Source: Martinezella lusitana (GTDB lineage: Bacteria > Pseudomonadota > Alphaproteobacteria > Rhizobiales > Rhizobiaceae). Taken from it: a DNA stretch of 64,000 nt. The position numbers and the translations under genes were made by a program. The notes beneath the pieces are model-generated. The model searched no databases and was not told the origin of the DNA. It saw nothing but the letters and a program-made list of their open reading frames with translations. This document shows, in pieces, positions 1 through 10,202 of this stretch (position 1 is its first letter; each line of letters begins with the position of its first letter). The stretch covers positions 372,001 to 436,000 of the forward strand of contig NZ_WUEY01000002.1 in NCBI RefSeq assembly GCF_010668395.1, read 5' to 3'.

Positions 1-330
1 CGGCAGATCCACCATGGCATCGACGATGCGCTTGCCGGGAAAACGGTAGCGCACCAGCACCCAGGCCAGAATAAGCCCGAGCACCGCATTGACGAGCGCG
101 GCGATGAAGGCACCGCCAAAGCTCATGCGCAGCGCATAAAGCGTGCGCACATCAAGGGCCAGCGCCCAGAATTTCGACCAGCCGAGAGCGCTGCTTTTCC
201 ACAGCAATCCCGACAGCGGAATGAGAACGATAAAGATGAGCCAAGCCAAGGTAACGCCGAGCGCCAATCCGAAGCCCGGAATGACGCTCGGCTGCCGTAA
301 CCGCCACCGTTTGCGGGTTATAGAATGCAT
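1..330 (-). CDS. cysT: Sulfate/thiosulfate ABC transporter permease CysT, 5' part only
   Basis: This is the first 110 codons of an inner-membrane permease; the rest lies beyond the left edge. The ATG is at 330, six bases after the sbp stop, so the two are almost certainly one transcript. The translation has a basic N-terminus, a hydrophobic helix at about residues 20-45, a second one at about 70-95, and ends in MVDLP, which fits the start of the conserved cytoplasmic region of CysT/CysU permeases. CysT pairs with CysW and the ATPase CysA to import sulfate delivered by the periplasmic binding protein. Family assignment rests on this segment and on the neighbouring sulfate-binding protein gene. 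CysW and CysA would be expected next, outside the window. Confidence 0.85.
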   Translation of the reverse strand, partial: MHSITRKRWRLRQPSVIPGFGLALGVTLAWLIFIVLIPLSGLLWKSSALGWSKFWALALDVRTLYALRMSFGGAFIAALVNAVLGLILAWVLVRYRFPGKRIVDAMVDLP

Positions 331-336
331 TCAGCC

Positions 337-1365
337 TTATTGCCCCGGCTTGTAGACCTGATCGAAGATGCCGCCATCGTCGAAGAACTTCGGCTGAGCT
401 TGAGACCAGCCGCCGAAATCGTCAATGGTTGCCAGCTTCAATGACGGGAAGCGGGCGATATCCTTGGGATCGGCCGCTTCTGGCTTGATCGGCCGGTAGT
501 AATGCTTGGCCGCGATCTTCTGGCCCTCATCCGAGTAGAGATAGTTCAAATAGGCTTCGGCGATCTTGCGCGTGCCCTTTTTGTCGACATTGCCATCAAC
601 GACGGCAACCGGAGGATCTGCGCGGATCGAGAAAGACGGGGTCACGACTTCAAATTTGTCGGGGCCGAGCTCGTCGAGCGAGAGATATGCCTCATTCTCC
701 CAGGCGAGCAGAACATCGCCCAGCCCGCGCTGTACGAACGTCGTCGTCGATCCGCGCGCGCCGGTATCGAGAACCGGCACATGCTTCAGGAGCTGCGTGA
801 GATATTCCTGCGCCTTGACATCGTCGCCGCCATTGGCCTGCTTGGCCCAGGCCCAGGCCGCCAGGATGTTCCAGCGGGCGCCGCCCGATGTCTTCGGGTT
901 CGGCGTGATGACTTCAACGCCATCCTTGACCAGATCCGGCCAGTCCTTGATGCCCTTGGGGTTGCCCTTGCGCACCAGGAAGACGATGGTCGAAGTGTAG
1001 GGAACGGAATTGTTCGGGAACTTGGTCTTCCAGTCGGCAGGGATCTTGTGCGTCGCCTTGGCGATCGCGTCGATATCGCCTTCAAGAGCCAGCGTCACGA
1101 CATCGGCGTCGAGACCGTCGATGACCGAGCGGGCCTGCGCGCCCGAGCCACCATGCGACGCCTTGATGTCGATGGTTTCGCCGGTGTCCTTCTTCCACTT
1201 CGCGGCAAATACCGCGTTGAAATCCTTGTATAACTCTCGTGTCGGATCGTAGGAAACATTGAGAAGCGTCTTGTCCGCCGCCCAAGTCGGCGCAATCGCC
1301 GCGACAGAGAAACTGCCGATCAGAACCGCGGTGGCGAGAAGCCGGGAAAGCTTTATCGTCTGCAT
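337..1365 (-). CDS. sbp: Periplasmic sulfate-binding protein
   Basis: A 342-residue binding protein for sulfate or thiosulfate. It has a Sec signal peptide (residues 1-29, cleavage likely after PTWA), then the family start of mature Sbp/CysP proteins ([17 protein letters not shown]). Other conserved family blocks are [26 protein letters not shown] text around residues 85-97, [10 protein letters not shown] near 155-165, and [20 protein letters not shown] near 205-225. Length is normal for the family. It is followed after six bases by cysT, as in typical sulfate import operons. Transcription is probably induced by sulfur limitation; a small palindrome upstream (1398-1408) could be the control site. 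Whether sulfate or thiosulfate is preferred cannot be told. Confidence 0.95.
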   Translation of the reverse strand: MQTIKLSRLLATAVLIGSFSVAAIAPTWAADKTLLNVSYDPTRELYKDFNAVFAAKWKKDTGETIDIKASHGGSGAQARSVIDGLDADVVTLALEGDIDAIAKATHKIPADWKTKFPNNSVPYTSTIVFLVRKGNPKGIKDWPDLVKDGVEVITPNPKTSGGARWNILAAWAWAKQANGGDDVKAQEYLTQLLKHVPVLDTGARGSTTTFVQRGLGDVLLAWENEAYLSLDELGPDKFEVVTPSFSIRADPPVAVVDGNVDKKGTRKIAEAYLNYLYSDEGQKIAAKHYYRPIKPEAADPKDIARFPSLKLATIDDFGGWSQAQPKFFDDGGIFDQVYKPGQ

Positions 1366-1397
1366 GGATGCACCCCCTTCGTTTGTCCTTAAACCCT

Positions 1398-1408
1398 ACC
1401 AACTTGGT
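1398..1408. promoter_or_regulatory. Operator-like palindrome upstream of sbp
   Basis: ACCAACTTGGT is a perfect 11-base palindrome 33 bases upstream of the sbp start. Its place in a short promoter region suggests a repressor or activator site for sulfur control. I do not recognise the cognate regulator, so this is inference from symmetry and position only. Confidence 0.3.
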
Positions 1409-1525
1409 CGTATAAAGTAACGAAGACTGTTCCCGTTTTCAGCAGCCTCGGAGAACAGCATCCCATAGAATCCGGAAAAGTGAAATCACATTCCCGAACA
1501 ACAATCCATGGGCGACAGACCCGAT

Positions 1526-1981
1526 TCAGACAATGGCTTCGGACATGAAGACCGAATAGAGCTCGGCGGCGGTCTTTGCTTGCCGCATCGCCTTAAGGAC
1601 GCCTTCCGTTCGCAATCGTCTGGCGATCGCGGCGAGAACGTTCAGATAGTCGCTCCGGCCGGCTTCGCCGAACAGCAGCACGAACGCCCATTCCGTCGGC
1701 ACGTCGTCGATGGCCTCGAAGTCCACGGCATGCGCGAAGCGTACCATCAATCCCCGCGGCCGAGTCATGCCGGCAATGGCCGCATGCGGAACGGCAACGC
1801 CATTGCCGATCCCCGTGGTGCCGAGCTTCTCCCGCCCTTCGAGGGCGCGCAGGACCGTTGCTTCGTCGATGCCGAAGCAACTGGCAGCCTTGGATGACAG
1901 CATCTGCAGCGCCCGCCATTTGGTCGGCGCCGGAAGACCGACGAAGACGTGTTCGGGAAGAATGATCGTGGAAAGGTCCAT
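1526..1981 (-). CDS. ptsN: PTS EIIA (fructose/nitrogen type) protein, PtsN paralogue
   Basis: A 151-residue single-domain EIIA protein of the PtsN/fructose type. The phosphorylatable histidine is visible as His66 in GIGNGVAVPHAA, and RPRGLMVRFAHAVDFEAID followed by a VLLFGEAG strand matches the rest of the domain. No EIIB or EIIC domain is fused, so it is a regulatory phosphoprotein rather than a sugar transporter part. The usual rhizobial ptsN sits next to rpoN, so this copy by kdpE is probably a second, dedicated paralogue. It starts 103 bases after the kdpE stop in the same direction. In E. coli and in Rhizobium, EIIA-Ntr is known to affect potassium uptake through KdpD/Kdp; the location supports such a role here (inference). 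Confidence 0.85.
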   Translation of the reverse strand: MDLSTIILPEHVFVGLPAPTKWRALQMLSSKAASCFGIDEATVLRALEGREKLGTTGIGNGVAVPHAAIAGMTRPRGLMVRFAHAVDFEAIDDVPTEWAFVLLFGEAGRSDYLNVLAAIARRLRTEGVLKAMRQAKTAAELYSVFMSEAIV

Positions 1982-2084
1982 GGTCTCACTCAGGGGTCGA
2001 GCAATCGATAGTTATGGAGCGGTTTTCATTGCCGCGGGATCGAGACGAGGTCACACCGATAATCGGCTGGAAGTCCCTGCCGCC

Positions 2085-2777
2085 TCAATCGGGCTCGCGC
2101 AGCCGATAGCCGACGCCCGTCTCGGTCGTGATATATTGCGGCTGATCGGGAATCTCCTCGATCTTCTGCCGGAGCTGGCGAACGTAGACGCGCAGATACT
2201 GCACATCGGCGGCCGGTCCCCAGATCTGCTTCAACAGGAACTGATGCGTCAGCACCTTGCCGGCATGCTGGGCGAGCACGCGCAGGATGTCGTATTCCTT
2301 CGGCGAAAGCTTGATCTCCCTGCCATCCACCTTGACGATCCGCTTGACGAGATCGATGGAGAGGCCGCCTGTCTGGAAAATCGCCCTCTCGCCCTGCTGC
2401 TGCAGGCGATGGCGTAGCGCCACGCGGATCCGGGCTGCCAGTTCGTTGACGCCGAAGGGCTTGGTCACATAGTCGTCCGCCCCGCTTTCCAGCGCCTTGA
2501 CGATCCCTGCTTCATCGGTACGGCTCGACAGAATGACGACCGGGATCTGCACCCCATCCTCGCGCCATTCCAGGAGCAGGTCCTGGCCCGATTTGTCGGG
2601 CAGGCCGAGATCGAGCACGATCAGGTCGGGCTGGTCCTCGACCACCGATGCGTGGGCCGATGCGGCATTCTGGGCCTCGTTGACGACGTAGCCCTGGGCG
2701 CCGAGGCCGACACGCAGCAGCTTCCGGATCGGCGGCTCATCATCGACGACGAGTATCTTGACGGCAGTGGTGTTCAT
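2085..2777 (-). CDS. kdpE: Kdp operon response regulator KdpE
   Basis: A 230-residue OmpR-type response regulator. The receiver domain (residues 5-120) carries the acidic pair DDE near residue 12, the phospho-acceptor Asp56 in LIVLDLGLP and the switch Lys in VTKPF near 105. The C-terminal winged helix (about 130-228) includes LSPKEYDILRVLAQHAGKVL and RVYVRQLRQKIE. KdpD phosphorylates KdpE, which then activates the kdp promoter when potassium is scarce. The start overlaps the kdpD stop by four bases (2774-2777), so translation is coupled to KdpD. Confidence 0.96.
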   Translation of the reverse strand: MNTTAVKILVVDDEPPIRKLLRVGLGAQGYVVNEAQNAASAHASVVEDQPDLIVLDLGLPDKSGQDLLLEWREDGVQIPVVILSSRTDEAGIVKALESGADDYVTKPFGVNELAARIRVALRHRLQQQGERAIFQTGGLSIDLVKRIVKVDGREIKLSPKEYDILRVLAQHAGKVLTHQFLLKQIWGPAADVQYLRVYVRQLRQKIEEIPDQPQYITTETGVGYRLREPD

Positions 2778-5485
2778 TTCAGTTCATCCAGCTTCGGGAT
2801 ATCCGTTGGTTTCGGCAGGCGAATGGTGAAAACCGCCCCCTGCCGATCCGTTCTGTTGCCGGCCGCGATCGTGCCGCCCATCGCCTCGATGAAACCGCGG
2901 CAGATGGAGAGACCGAGACCGGTGCCGGCGCGCACCTGATCTCCCTTGCGTACGCGATAGAACGTGTCGAAGACGCGCTCGAGATCGGCGGGAGGAATGC
3001 CCGGCCCCTCGTCCATCACCCGGAAGACGATGTTGTCGATATCCGCCCAGGCCTCCAGGCGGATGGCCGACTCCTCGGGTGCGTATTTCGCGGCATTGTC
3101 GAGCAGGTTGAACAGGACCTGTTCGAACAGGACCGGATCGACCTTCACCATCGGCAGATCGACGGGCATCTGCACATCGACGCGATGATGGGTCAGGATC
3201 TTTGACGCCCGCCGCAACGCGCTGCCGACAATATCGCCGGCATAGTGCAGGGCATAGTTCGGCTCCATCGCGCCGGACTCGATCTTGGTCATGTCGAGCA
3301 GGTTGGCGATGAAGCGGTTGAGGCGCTCGGATTCGTCGATGACGGTCGAAAGGAGGTCGACACGATCCTCCTCTGGCAGCGTTTCCAGGTAATCCCGCAA
3401 CATTCCCGCAGCACCCAGGATGGCCGCAAGCGGCGTCTTCAGATCGTGTGAAATGGATGTCAGCAGCGCGGAACGCAGCCGATCCGCCTCGACGGCCAGC
3501 TTGGCCCGATCGACGTCGGCGACCAGCTGCACGCGCTCGATGGCAAGCGCCGCCTGGTCGGCAAGAGCGTCGAGCAGCCGCTGCTGCTCCGGCGTCAGCA
3601 GCGGGCCGTCGCGGCGATCACTGTCGAGACCGATGACGCCGACGGCGGTGCGGCCGGTGCGCAGCGGAACATAGAGACGCTTGGCGCCCGGCAGGGTATC
3701 GGCACCGCGGCCGGCGGCATGATTGTGCTCCCAGGCCCAGCGCGCCGCCGCGATATCGGCGTCATCGAGCGTGTCGTCGGGCGGATAGCCGGCTCGGACA
3801 GCGATCGTGCCGTGCTCCGGCAAGAGCAGCACGACCCGCAGCTTCAGCATGGAGGCAAGCTGAAAAGCCGTTGCCCAGAGCACATCGTCGAGCGTACCGG
3901 TCCCGGCGAGCTTCTTGGAAAAGAGATAGAGATCTTCCGTGGTTCGGGCCCGCTGCCGCGCCGCGACAGCCTGACGCTGCACTGTCGCCGTCAGATTGCT
4001 TGCGATCACCGCGACGCCGAGGAAGAAGAAGAAGGCGAGCACGCTTTCCGGATCGCTGATCGTCAGCGTGTAGCGCGGCGGCAGGAAGAAGAAGTTGAAC
4101 GCAAGCGCACCGAGAAAACAGGAATAAAGCGCCGGGCGCAAACCCTGCGTTACCGCGCTGGCGAGGACCGCCATCAGAAAGACGAGCGCCAGATTGCGCA
4201 CGTCCAGCACCTGGTCGAGGATGACGCAAAAACCGAGCGCAATGGCGACATAGAGCGTCGCCAGAACATAGCCGCGCAGCTGGAAAGGAGGCGGCGAAGG
4301 TGCGACCTTGACGCCGCGGGTCGCGGGCTGACCATCCGCATCGCTACCGGAAATGACGTGAACGCTGATCTCGCCGGCCCTGCGGATGAGATCGTAGGAA
4401 ACCGAACGGCGAGACCAATCGCGCCACGATCCGATCTTCGGCGAACCGATGACGATATGGGTGACATTGTTGCTGGCGGAGTGACGAATCAGCTCCTCCG
4501 CCACTTCCCGCCCCGGAATGGTGATAGCCTCGCCGCCAAGTTGCTCGGCAAGCCTCAGCGTTGCGGCAATCGTGTCGCGCTGTGCTTCCGTCAGGCTGAT
4601 GGAGCGGTTGGTTTCGACATAGACGGCAGCCCAGGGAGCGCGCAGGCGCGACGCCATGCGCGACGCATAGCGCACCAGCGAGGCCGAGCGTGGATGATGG
4701 TCGATGGAGACGAGCACGCGCTCGCCTGCCGCCCACGGCCCCTGGATCGCGTGCGCCTGCATATGGGTCAGCAACTGGTCGTCGACGCGTTGCGCCGTAC
4801 GCCTCAGCGCCAGCTCGCGCAGCGCCGTCAGATTGCCGGGCGTGAAATAGTTGGTCAGCGCCCTCTCGGCGGTCTTCGACACATAGACCTTGCCGTCATG
4901 CAGCCGCTTGATGAGATCATCCGGCGTCAGGTCGATAATCTCGACGTCGTCGGCAAGATCGATGACGGAATCCGGTACGGTCTCGCGCACGCGGATGCGG
5001 GTAATCTGCGAGACGACGTCGTTCAGGCTTTCGACATGCTGGATATTCAGCGTCGTATAGACATCGATCCCGCGCTCGAGAAGCTCCTTGACGTCGAGAT
5101 AACGCTTCGGATGGCGGCTGCCCTGCGCATTGGTGTGGGCGAGCTCATCGACCAGCACCAGCTCCGGCCGGCGCTTCAGGATGGCATCGAGATCCATCTC
5201 CTCAAGCGCACGTCCCTTGTAATCGACATTGACGCGCGGAATGATCTCGAAGCCGTCAAGCAGGGCCTGCGTCTCTCGGCGGCCATGGGTCTCGACGACA
5301 CCGACAACGACGTCAACGCCGTCCGCGACCTTCGCCTTGCCCGACATCAGCATCTCATAGGTCTTGCCGACGCCCGGCGCCGCGCCCAGAAAGATCTTCA
5401 GCCGCCCGCGCGTCTCTGCCCTCGCCTTTTCAAGAAGCGCATCGGGCGAAGGCCTGTTCAGCATGTCGCGACTGTCGTCTGCCAT
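2774..5485 (-). CDS. kdpD: Potassium-sensing histidine kinase KdpD
   Basis: A 903-residue membrane sensor kinase of full length. Order of domains: the cytoplasmic KdpD domain with a Walker A (GAAPGVGKT, about residues 33-41) and the LVDELAHTNAQGSRHPKRY block; a universal-stress-protein-like domain (about 250-380); four membrane helices (about 400-500); a GAF-like region (about 520-660); then HisKA with the phospho-accepting His in SISHDLKTPLAAI and an HATPase domain with N (LLDNAAKYA), G1 (DEGPGIPP) and G2 (GTGLGLSI) boxes. It senses potassium limitation and phosphorylates KdpE. It follows kdpC by 59 bases and overlaps kdpE by four. Confidence 0.97.
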   Translation of the reverse strand: MADDSRDMLNRPSPDALLEKARAETRGRLKIFLGAAPGVGKTYEMLMSGKAKVADGVDVVVGVVETHGRRETQALLDGFEIIPRVNVDYKGRALEEMDLDAILKRRPELVLVDELAHTNAQGSRHPKRYLDVKELLERGIDVYTTLNIQHVESLNDVVSQITRIRVRETVPDSVIDLADDVEIIDLTPDDLIKRLHDGKVYVSKTAERALTNYFTPGNLTALRELALRRTAQRVDDQLLTHMQAHAIQGPWAAGERVLVSIDHHPRSASLVRYASRMASRLRAPWAAVYVETNRSISLTEAQRDTIAATLRLAEQLGGEAITIPGREVAEELIRHSASNNVTHIVIGSPKIGSWRDWSRRSVSYDLIRRAGEISVHVISGSDADGQPATRGVKVAPSPPPFQLRGYVLATLYVAIALGFCVILDQVLDVRNLALVFLMAVLASAVTQGLRPALYSCFLGALAFNFFFLPPRYTLTISDPESVLAFFFFLGVAVIASNLTATVQRQAVAARQRARTTEDLYLFSKKLAGTGTLDDVLWATAFQLASMLKLRVVLLLPEHGTIAVRAGYPPDDTLDDADIAAARWAWEHNHAAGRGADTLPGAKRLYVPLRTGRTAVGVIGLDSDRRDGPLLTPEQQRLLDALADQAALAIERVQLVADVDRAKLAVEADRLRSALLTSISHDLKTPLAAILGAAGMLRDYLETLPEEDRVDLLSTVIDESERLNRFIANLLDMTKIESGAMEPNYALHYAGDIVGSALRRASKILTHHRVDVQMPVDLPMVKVDPVLFEQVLFNLLDNAAKYAPEESAIRLEAWADIDNIVFRVMDEGPGIPPADLERVFDTFYRVRKGDQVRAGTGLGLSICRGFIEAMGGTIAAGNRTDRQGAVFTIRLPKPTDIPKLDELK

Positions 5486-5544
5486 CAGCGGATCGTCTTT
5501 CCTGACAAGGTCGAGACGGCGGCAACCGTCTCAACCCCTTCAAC

Positions 5545-6150
5545 TTATTGACTCATAGAAGCATCAAGTGCCTGGTTCAATGCCAGCACATTGACCACCG
5601 GCTCGCCGAGAACGCCAAGCTCGCGCGGCTCGACGGCGGCATCGACGAGCGACCGCACCTTGGCCTCATCCATGCTGCGGGCCTTGGCGACGCGAGGGAC
5701 CTGGAAATAGGCATCGTCCGGCGAGATATGCGGATCGAGACCGCTGCCCGACGTGGTGACCATGTCGATCGGAACCGGCATGTTGGGGTTCTGCGCCTGC
5801 AGCGCCGCCGCGTCGCCCTTGATGCGGGTAATCAGGCTCGAACTGGTCGGGCCGAGATTGGAGCCCATGGAATTGACAGCATTATAGGGTGCTGCAACCG
5901 TCTTGGTGGCGTCATTCGGGTCCGTTCCGGTCGTGGCCGACGGACGGCCATGGAAATACCGGTCGGTCGTGAAACTCTGGCCGATGAGGCTGGAACCGAT
6001 AATCTTGCCGTCCTTTTCCACCAGGCTGCCGTTTGCCTGGCGAGGGAAGAGCGCCTGGGCGGCGCCCGTCATGGCAAGAGGATAGGCAAGACCGGTCAGA
6101 ACGGTCGTGGCGACGATCATGACGATTGCGGGTCTGATTTGTTTCAACAT
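5545..6150 (-). CDS. kdpC: Potassium-transporting ATPase subunit C
   Basis: A 201-residue KdpC with one N-terminal membrane helix (residues 8-32, including [19 protein letters not shown]) and a periplasmic or peripheral domain. Family signatures include [41 protein letters not shown] and [11 protein letters not shown] at the C-terminus. KdpC stabilises the KdpA-KdpB complex and helps nucleotide binding. It starts 12 bases after the kdpB stop, with a GGAG ribosome site before the ATG. Confidence 0.97.
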   Translation of the reverse strand: MLKQIRPAIVMIVATTVLTGLAYPLAMTGAAQALFPRQANGSLVEKDGKIIGSSLIGQSFTTDRYFHGRPSATTGTDPNDATKTVAAPYNAVNSMGSNLGPTSSSLITRIKGDAAALQAQNPNMPVPIDMVTTSGSGLDPHISPDDAYFQVPRVAKARSMDEAKVRSLVDAAVEPRELGVLGEPVVNVLALNQALDASMSQ

Positions 6151-6162
6151 GAGAGAAACTCC

Positions 6163-8250
6163 TTAGGCGAGACCGATGGCGGTAATCGCCATATCGATGG
6201 CCTTGATGCCGATGAAGGGGACGATGATGCCGCCGAGGCCATAGATCAGCAGGTTGCGGCTGAGCAGCGCGCCGGCGCCGATCGGGCGATAGCGAACCCC
6301 CTTCAGCGACAGCGGGATCAGCGCGACGATGATGAGCGCATTGAAGATGATGGCCGAGAGAATGGCGCTCTGCGGCGTCGCCAGCCCCATGATGTTCAGC
6401 ATCTTCAGCTGCGGATAGAAGGCAATGAACATCGCCGGGATGATGGCGAAATACTTGGCGATATCGTTGGCGATGGAGAAGGTGGTGAGCGCACCGCGGG
6501 TCATCAGCAGCTGCTTGCCGATTTCGACGATTTCGATCAGCTTCGTCGGATCGCTGTCGAGATCGACCATGTTGCCGGCCTCGCGGGCGGCGACCGTACC
6601 GGTGTTCATGGCAACGCCGACATCGGCCTGGGCGAGTGCGGGCGCATCGTTGGTGCCGTCGCCGCACATGGCGACGAGCTTGCCCTGCGCCTGCTCCTGG
6701 CGCATCAACGCCAGCTTCATTTCCGGCGTCGCCTGGGCGAGGAAGTCGTCGACGCCGGCCTCCGCAGCGATGGCAGCGGCCGTCAGCGGATTGTCGCCCG
6801 TAATCATCACCGTGCGGATGCCCATGCGGCGCAGCTCGGCGAAGCGTTCGCGGATGCCGCCCTTGACGATGTCCTTGAGATGGATGACGCCGAGAAGGCG
6901 GCCGTCGCGGGCAACGGCGAGCGGCGTACCGCCGGCCTTGGCGATCTCGTCGGCGATCGACTGCAGCTCGCGGAGCGTCTCGCTGGTCGTGCGGGACATG
7001 ACAGCCGTGCCTTCGGCGGTGCCATTGGCCGCACCTTCGACATAGGCGACAACGGCATCGACGGCGCCCTTGCGGATCGAGGAGCCTTCGAGGTCGACGC
7101 CGCTCATGCGCGTCTGGGCCGTGAAGGGCACGAAAGTCGCCTTCAGGCTCGTCATATCGCGGCCGCGGATCGCATATTTCTCCTTGGCAAGCACGACGAT
7201 GGAGCGGCCTTCCGGCGTCTCATCGGCAAGCGAGGCAAGTTGGGCGGCATCGGCGAGATCCTGCTCGCTGATCCCCCGAACCGGGCGAAACGCCGTCGCC
7301 TGGCGGTTGCCGAGAGTGATCGTACCGGTCTTGTCGAGGAGCAGCGTGTCGACGTCGCCCGCGGCTTCGACGGCGCGGCCCGACATGGCAAGCACGTTGA
7401 AGCGCACCAGGCGGTCCATGCCGGCAATACCGATTGCCGACAGCAGCGCGCCGATGGTGGTCGGGATCAGCGTTACGAACAGCGCAACCAGCACGACCGT
7501 CTGGATCGAGCCGCCGGCATAGGCGGCAAAGCTCGGGATCGTGACGGTGGCCAAGACGAAGATCAGCGTCATGCCGGCGAGCAGGATGTTCAGCGCGATT
7601 TCGTTCGGCGTCTTCTGCCGCTCGGCGCCTTCCACCAGCGCGATCATGCGGTCGATGAAGGTCGAACCGGCGGCGGCGGTGATGCGAACGCGGATTTCAT
7701 CCGACAGAACCTGCGTGCCGCCGGTCACGGCCGAGCGGTCGCCGCCCGACTCGCGGATGACAGGAGCGGATTCGCCTGTGATCGCGGCTTCGTTGACGGA
7801 GGCCACGCCTTCGATCACTTCACCGTCCGAGGGGATGATGTCGCCGGCTTCGACGAGCACGACGTCGCCGACTTTCAGGCTGGTGCCAGGCACCAGCCTG
7901 AAATCGGTGCGACTGTTGCCGGCCAGAAGCTTCGCCTGGGTTTCGGTGCGCGACTTGCGCAGCGAATCCGCCTGCGCCTTGCCGCGGCCTTCGGCGACGG
8001 CCTCGGCAAAATTGGCAAACAGCACCGTGAACCACAGCCAGATATTGATCTGCAGCGAAAAGCCGAGATTGCCGCCGCCGGTGACGAGGTCGCGCAGGAG
8101 GAGAACGGTCGTGAGTGCCGATACGACGGCGACCACGAACATGACGGGGTTCTTGGCAAGCGTGCGCGGGTTCAGCTTCTTGAAAGCAGCGCCGACCGCC
8201 GGAACGAGGATGCGAGAATCCAGAATACTCGCTGATTTTAACTGGCTCAT
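6163..8250 (-). CDS. kdpB: Potassium-transporting P-type ATPase subunit B
   Basis: A 695-residue P-type ATPase subunit that hydrolyses ATP for potassium import. Visible motifs: the TGES loop at 158-161 (its Ser is the residue phosphorylated to inhibit the E. coli enzyme), the phosphorylated Asp306 in [10 protein letters not shown], the nucleotide-domain region around 340-460, [10 protein letters not shown] and the hinge motif [17 protein letters not shown]. Membrane helices occur near 34-55, 66-85, 220-240, 250-275 and in the last 120 residues. Length is normal. It is separated from kdpA by 221 bases that hold a predicted 53-residue membrane protein, which is unusual for kdp operons. Confidence 0.98.
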   Translation of the reverse strand: MSQLKSASILDSRILVPAVGAAFKKLNPRTLAKNPVMFVVAVVSALTTVLLLRDLVTGGGNLGFSLQINIWLWFTVLFANFAEAVAEGRGKAQADSLRKSRTETQAKLLAGNSRTDFRLVPGTSLKVGDVVLVEAGDIIPSDGEVIEGVASVNEAAITGESAPVIRESGGDRSAVTGGTQVLSDEIRVRITAAAGSTFIDRMIALVEGAERQKTPNEIALNILLAGMTLIFVLATVTIPSFAAYAGGSIQTVVLVALFVTLIPTTIGALLSAIGIAGMDRLVRFNVLAMSGRAVEAAGDVDTLLLDKTGTITLGNRQATAFRPVRGISEQDLADAAQLASLADETPEGRSIVVLAKEKYAIRGRDMTSLKATFVPFTAQTRMSGVDLEGSSIRKGAVDAVVAYVEGAANGTAEGTAVMSRTTSETLRELQSIADEIAKAGGTPLAVARDGRLLGVIHLKDIVKGGIRERFAELRRMGIRTVMITGDNPLTAAAIAAEAGVDDFLAQATPEMKLALMRQEQAQGKLVAMCGDGTNDAPALAQADVGVAMNTGTVAAREAGNMVDLDSDPTKLIEIVEIGKQLLMTRGALTTFSIANDIAKYFAIIPAMFIAFYPQLKMLNIMGLATPQSAILSAIIFNALIIVALIPLSLKGVRYRPIGAGALLSRNLLIYGLGGIIVPFIGIKAIDMAITAIGLA

Positions 8251-8297
8251 AAGAGGCTCCAGCGTGAAGAGGAAAACGTCAGATCGGAACGCACCGA

Positions 8298-8459
8298 TCA
8301 GCCGATTAGAAATCCGAAGACAACAAGACCGAGGAACAGCGTGACCATCGCCAACAGAATGGCGTCGGAGGCACAGGTCGTTCCGGCCGGGCCACGCCCC
8401 CTGTCGAAGGGGCGTGGATCGATGACTTTTCTAAGCTTGCTCAGAAGCGGTTGGCTCAT
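8298..8459 (-). CDS. Predicted 53-residue membrane protein between kdpA and kdpB
   Basis: An open frame of 53 codons, ATG at 8459 and TGA at 8298-8300, between kdpA and kdpB. It begins 12 bases after the kdpA stop behind a good ribosome site (AAGGAATGAGG). The N-terminal half is polar and basic ([18 protein letters not shown]); the C-terminal half is one hydrophobic helix ([20 protein letters not shown], residues 33-52) running almost to the end. Position, ribosome site and helix argue for a real single-pass protein working with the Kdp complex, perhaps like KdpF, which is separately present upstream. I do not recognise a named family. A hairpin lies inside the frame (8392-8417), so the region could also act in mRNA processing. 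Confidence 0.6.
   Translation of the reverse strand: MSQPLLSKLRKVIDPRPFDRGRGPAGTTCASDAILLAMVTLFLGLVVFGFLIG
8392..8417 (-). promoter_or_regulatory. RNA hairpin between kdpA and kdpB
   Basis: CCACGCCCC and GGGGCGTGG form a perfect 9-bp stem around an 8-base loop. No T-run follows on either strand, so it is not a standard terminator. It lies inside the 53-codon frame and could set the kdpA/kdpB mRNA ratio or slow translation of that frame. Confidence 0.45.
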
Positions 8460-8471
8460 GGCCCTCATTCC

Positions 8472-10175
8472 TTAGAAGGTCTGGCCCGCGATCATCGACA
8501 GGTGTTCGACGATCGGCCCAAGCGCGAGCGCCGGGAAGAAAGTCAGGCCACCGACGATCAGGATCGTGCCGACCAGCAGGCCGACGAAGAGCGGGCCGTC
8601 CGTCGGGAAGGTGCCGGCGGAGGCGGGAACCGTCTTCTTGGCAATCAGGGAGCCGGCTATCGCGAGAGCCGGTACGATGACCAGGAAGCGGCCGATCAGC
8701 ATGACGATACCGAGCGTGATGTTGTACCAGCTGGTATTGCCGGTCAGGCCACCAAAGGCCGAGCCGTTGTTTGCCGCTGCCGACGAGTAGGCGTAGAGGA
8801 TTTCGGAGAAGCCATGCGGACCGGAATTGCCGACCGAGGCCACTGCCGACGGCAGCACGACGGAGATCGCCGTGAAGATCAGCATGCCGAAGGGCAGGCA
8901 AAGCACGGCAAGCATGGCCATCTTCACTTCCTTGGCCTCGATCTTCTTGCCGAGATATTCCGGCGTGCGGCCGACCATCAGGCCCGCCACGAAGATGGCG
9001 ATGATGACGAACATCAGGATGCCGTAGAAACCGGCACCGACACCGCCGACGATGACTTCGCCGAGTTGCAGGTTGATGAGCGGGATCAGGCCGCCAATGG
9101 CGGTGAAGCTGTCCAACATGCCATTGACCGCGCCGCAGGATGCGGCCGTGGTGATGACGGCAAACAGCGAGGAGGCAGCGATGCCGAAGCGGACTTCCTT
9201 GCCTTCCATATTGCCGCCCTGGAGACCAAGCGCGTGGATCAGCGGATTGCCGGCGGCTTCAGCCCAATAGGTGACGATCACGCCCGCAATGAACAGAGTG
9301 CCCATGGCAGCCAGGATGGCCCAACCCTGCCGCTGGCTGCCGACCATGCGGCCGAAGACGTTGGTCAATGCCGCGCCGACGACGAAGATCGCCAGCATCT
9401 GCAGCAGATTGGAAATCGCGTCCGGATTTTCGAAAGGATGCGCCGAGTTGGCGTTGAAGAAGCCGCCGCCGTTCGTGCCGAGCATCTTGATGGCAAGCTG
9501 TGAGGCGACCGGACCGACGGCAATCGTCTGCTGCGCGCCTTCGAGCGTCGTCGCGTCGACGTAAGGGCCGAGCGTCTGCGGCACGCCGAGATAGACGAAA
9601 GCCAGTGTCAGGACAATGCAGATCGGCAGGAGCACATAGAGCGTCGCTCTCGTCATATCGACCCAGAAATTACCGATCGCCTTGCCCGAAGCGCGCGCAA
9701 AGGCGCGGATCAACGCAATGGCGATGGCAATGCCGGTTGCGGCGGACACGAAGTTCTGCACCGTCAGGCCGGCCATCTGCACGAGATAGGACATCGTGCT
9801 TTCGCCGCCGTAGTTCTGCCAATTGGTGTTGGTGACGAAGCTGGTGGCGGTATTGAAGGACAGTTCCGGCCCGACTGCGGTCATGCCGGCGGGGTTGTAC
9901 GGCAAGCTGCCTTGCAGCCGCTGCAGGGCGTAGAGAACGAGGAAGCCGGCCAGGCTGAACAGCAGCATGGAGACCGAATAGGTCGTCCAGTGCTGTTCTT
10001 CGCGTTCGTCCGTGCCGGCCAAACGATAAAGCCCGCGTTCCACAGGACGGAGGACGAAGGAGAGGAAGGTGCGCTCGCCGGTAAAGACACGCGTCATGTA
10101 GCCGCCGAGCGGTTTGACGAGCAGAAGAAGGATCCCGACGTAAATGAGGATCTGAAGCCATCCGTTGAAGGTCAT
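8472..10175 (-). CDS. kdpA: Potassium-transporting ATPase subunit A
   Basis: A 567-residue, roughly ten-helix protein related to potassium channels/Trk proteins; it holds the selectivity filter and moves K+ across the inner membrane. The four filter-type repeats are recognisable, for example [15 protein letters not shown] near residue 110-125, [21 protein letters not shown] near 230-250, [12 protein letters not shown] near 345 and [18 protein letters not shown] near 465. Length matches the family (about 560). It starts 27 bases after kdpF and is the first large gene of the operon. Confidence 0.98.
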   Translation of the reverse strand: MTFNGWLQILIYVGILLLLVKPLGGYMTRVFTGERTFLSFVLRPVERGLYRLAGTDEREEQHWTTYSVSMLLFSLAGFLVLYALQRLQGSLPYNPAGMTAVGPELSFNTATSFVTNTNWQNYGGESTMSYLVQMAGLTVQNFVSAATGIAIAIALIRAFARASGKAIGNFWVDMTRATLYVLLPICIVLTLAFVYLGVPQTLGPYVDATTLEGAQQTIAVGPVASQLAIKMLGTNGGGFFNANSAHPFENPDAISNLLQMLAIFVVGAALTNVFGRMVGSQRQGWAILAAMGTLFIAGVIVTYWAEAAGNPLIHALGLQGGNMEGKEVRFGIAASSLFAVITTAASCGAVNGMLDSFTAIGGLIPLINLQLGEVIVGGVGAGFYGILMFVIIAIFVAGLMVGRTPEYLGKKIEAKEVKMAMLAVLCLPFGMLIFTAISVVLPSAVASVGNSGPHGFSEILYAYSSAAANNGSAFGGLTGNTSWYNITLGIVMLIGRFLVIVPALAIAGSLIAKKTVPASAGTFPTDGPLFVGLLVGTILIVGGLTFFPALALGPIVEHLSMIAGQTF

Positions 10176-10202
10176 GGAGGTAACTTTCCCTATCCAGCGC
10201 TG

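Noticed and set aside
337..1402. Several overlapping frames on both strands within sbp
   Set aside because: All lie inside the clearly coding sulfate-binding protein gene and have no family features.
3719..5551. 610-codon plus-strand frame opposite kdpD
   Set aside because: Shadow frame on the strand opposite a full-length KdpD.
5548..8235. 895-codon plus-strand frame opposite kdpC and kdpB
   Set aside because: Antisense shadow of clear kdp genes; same low-complexity Arg/Asp/Gly composition and no ribosome site.
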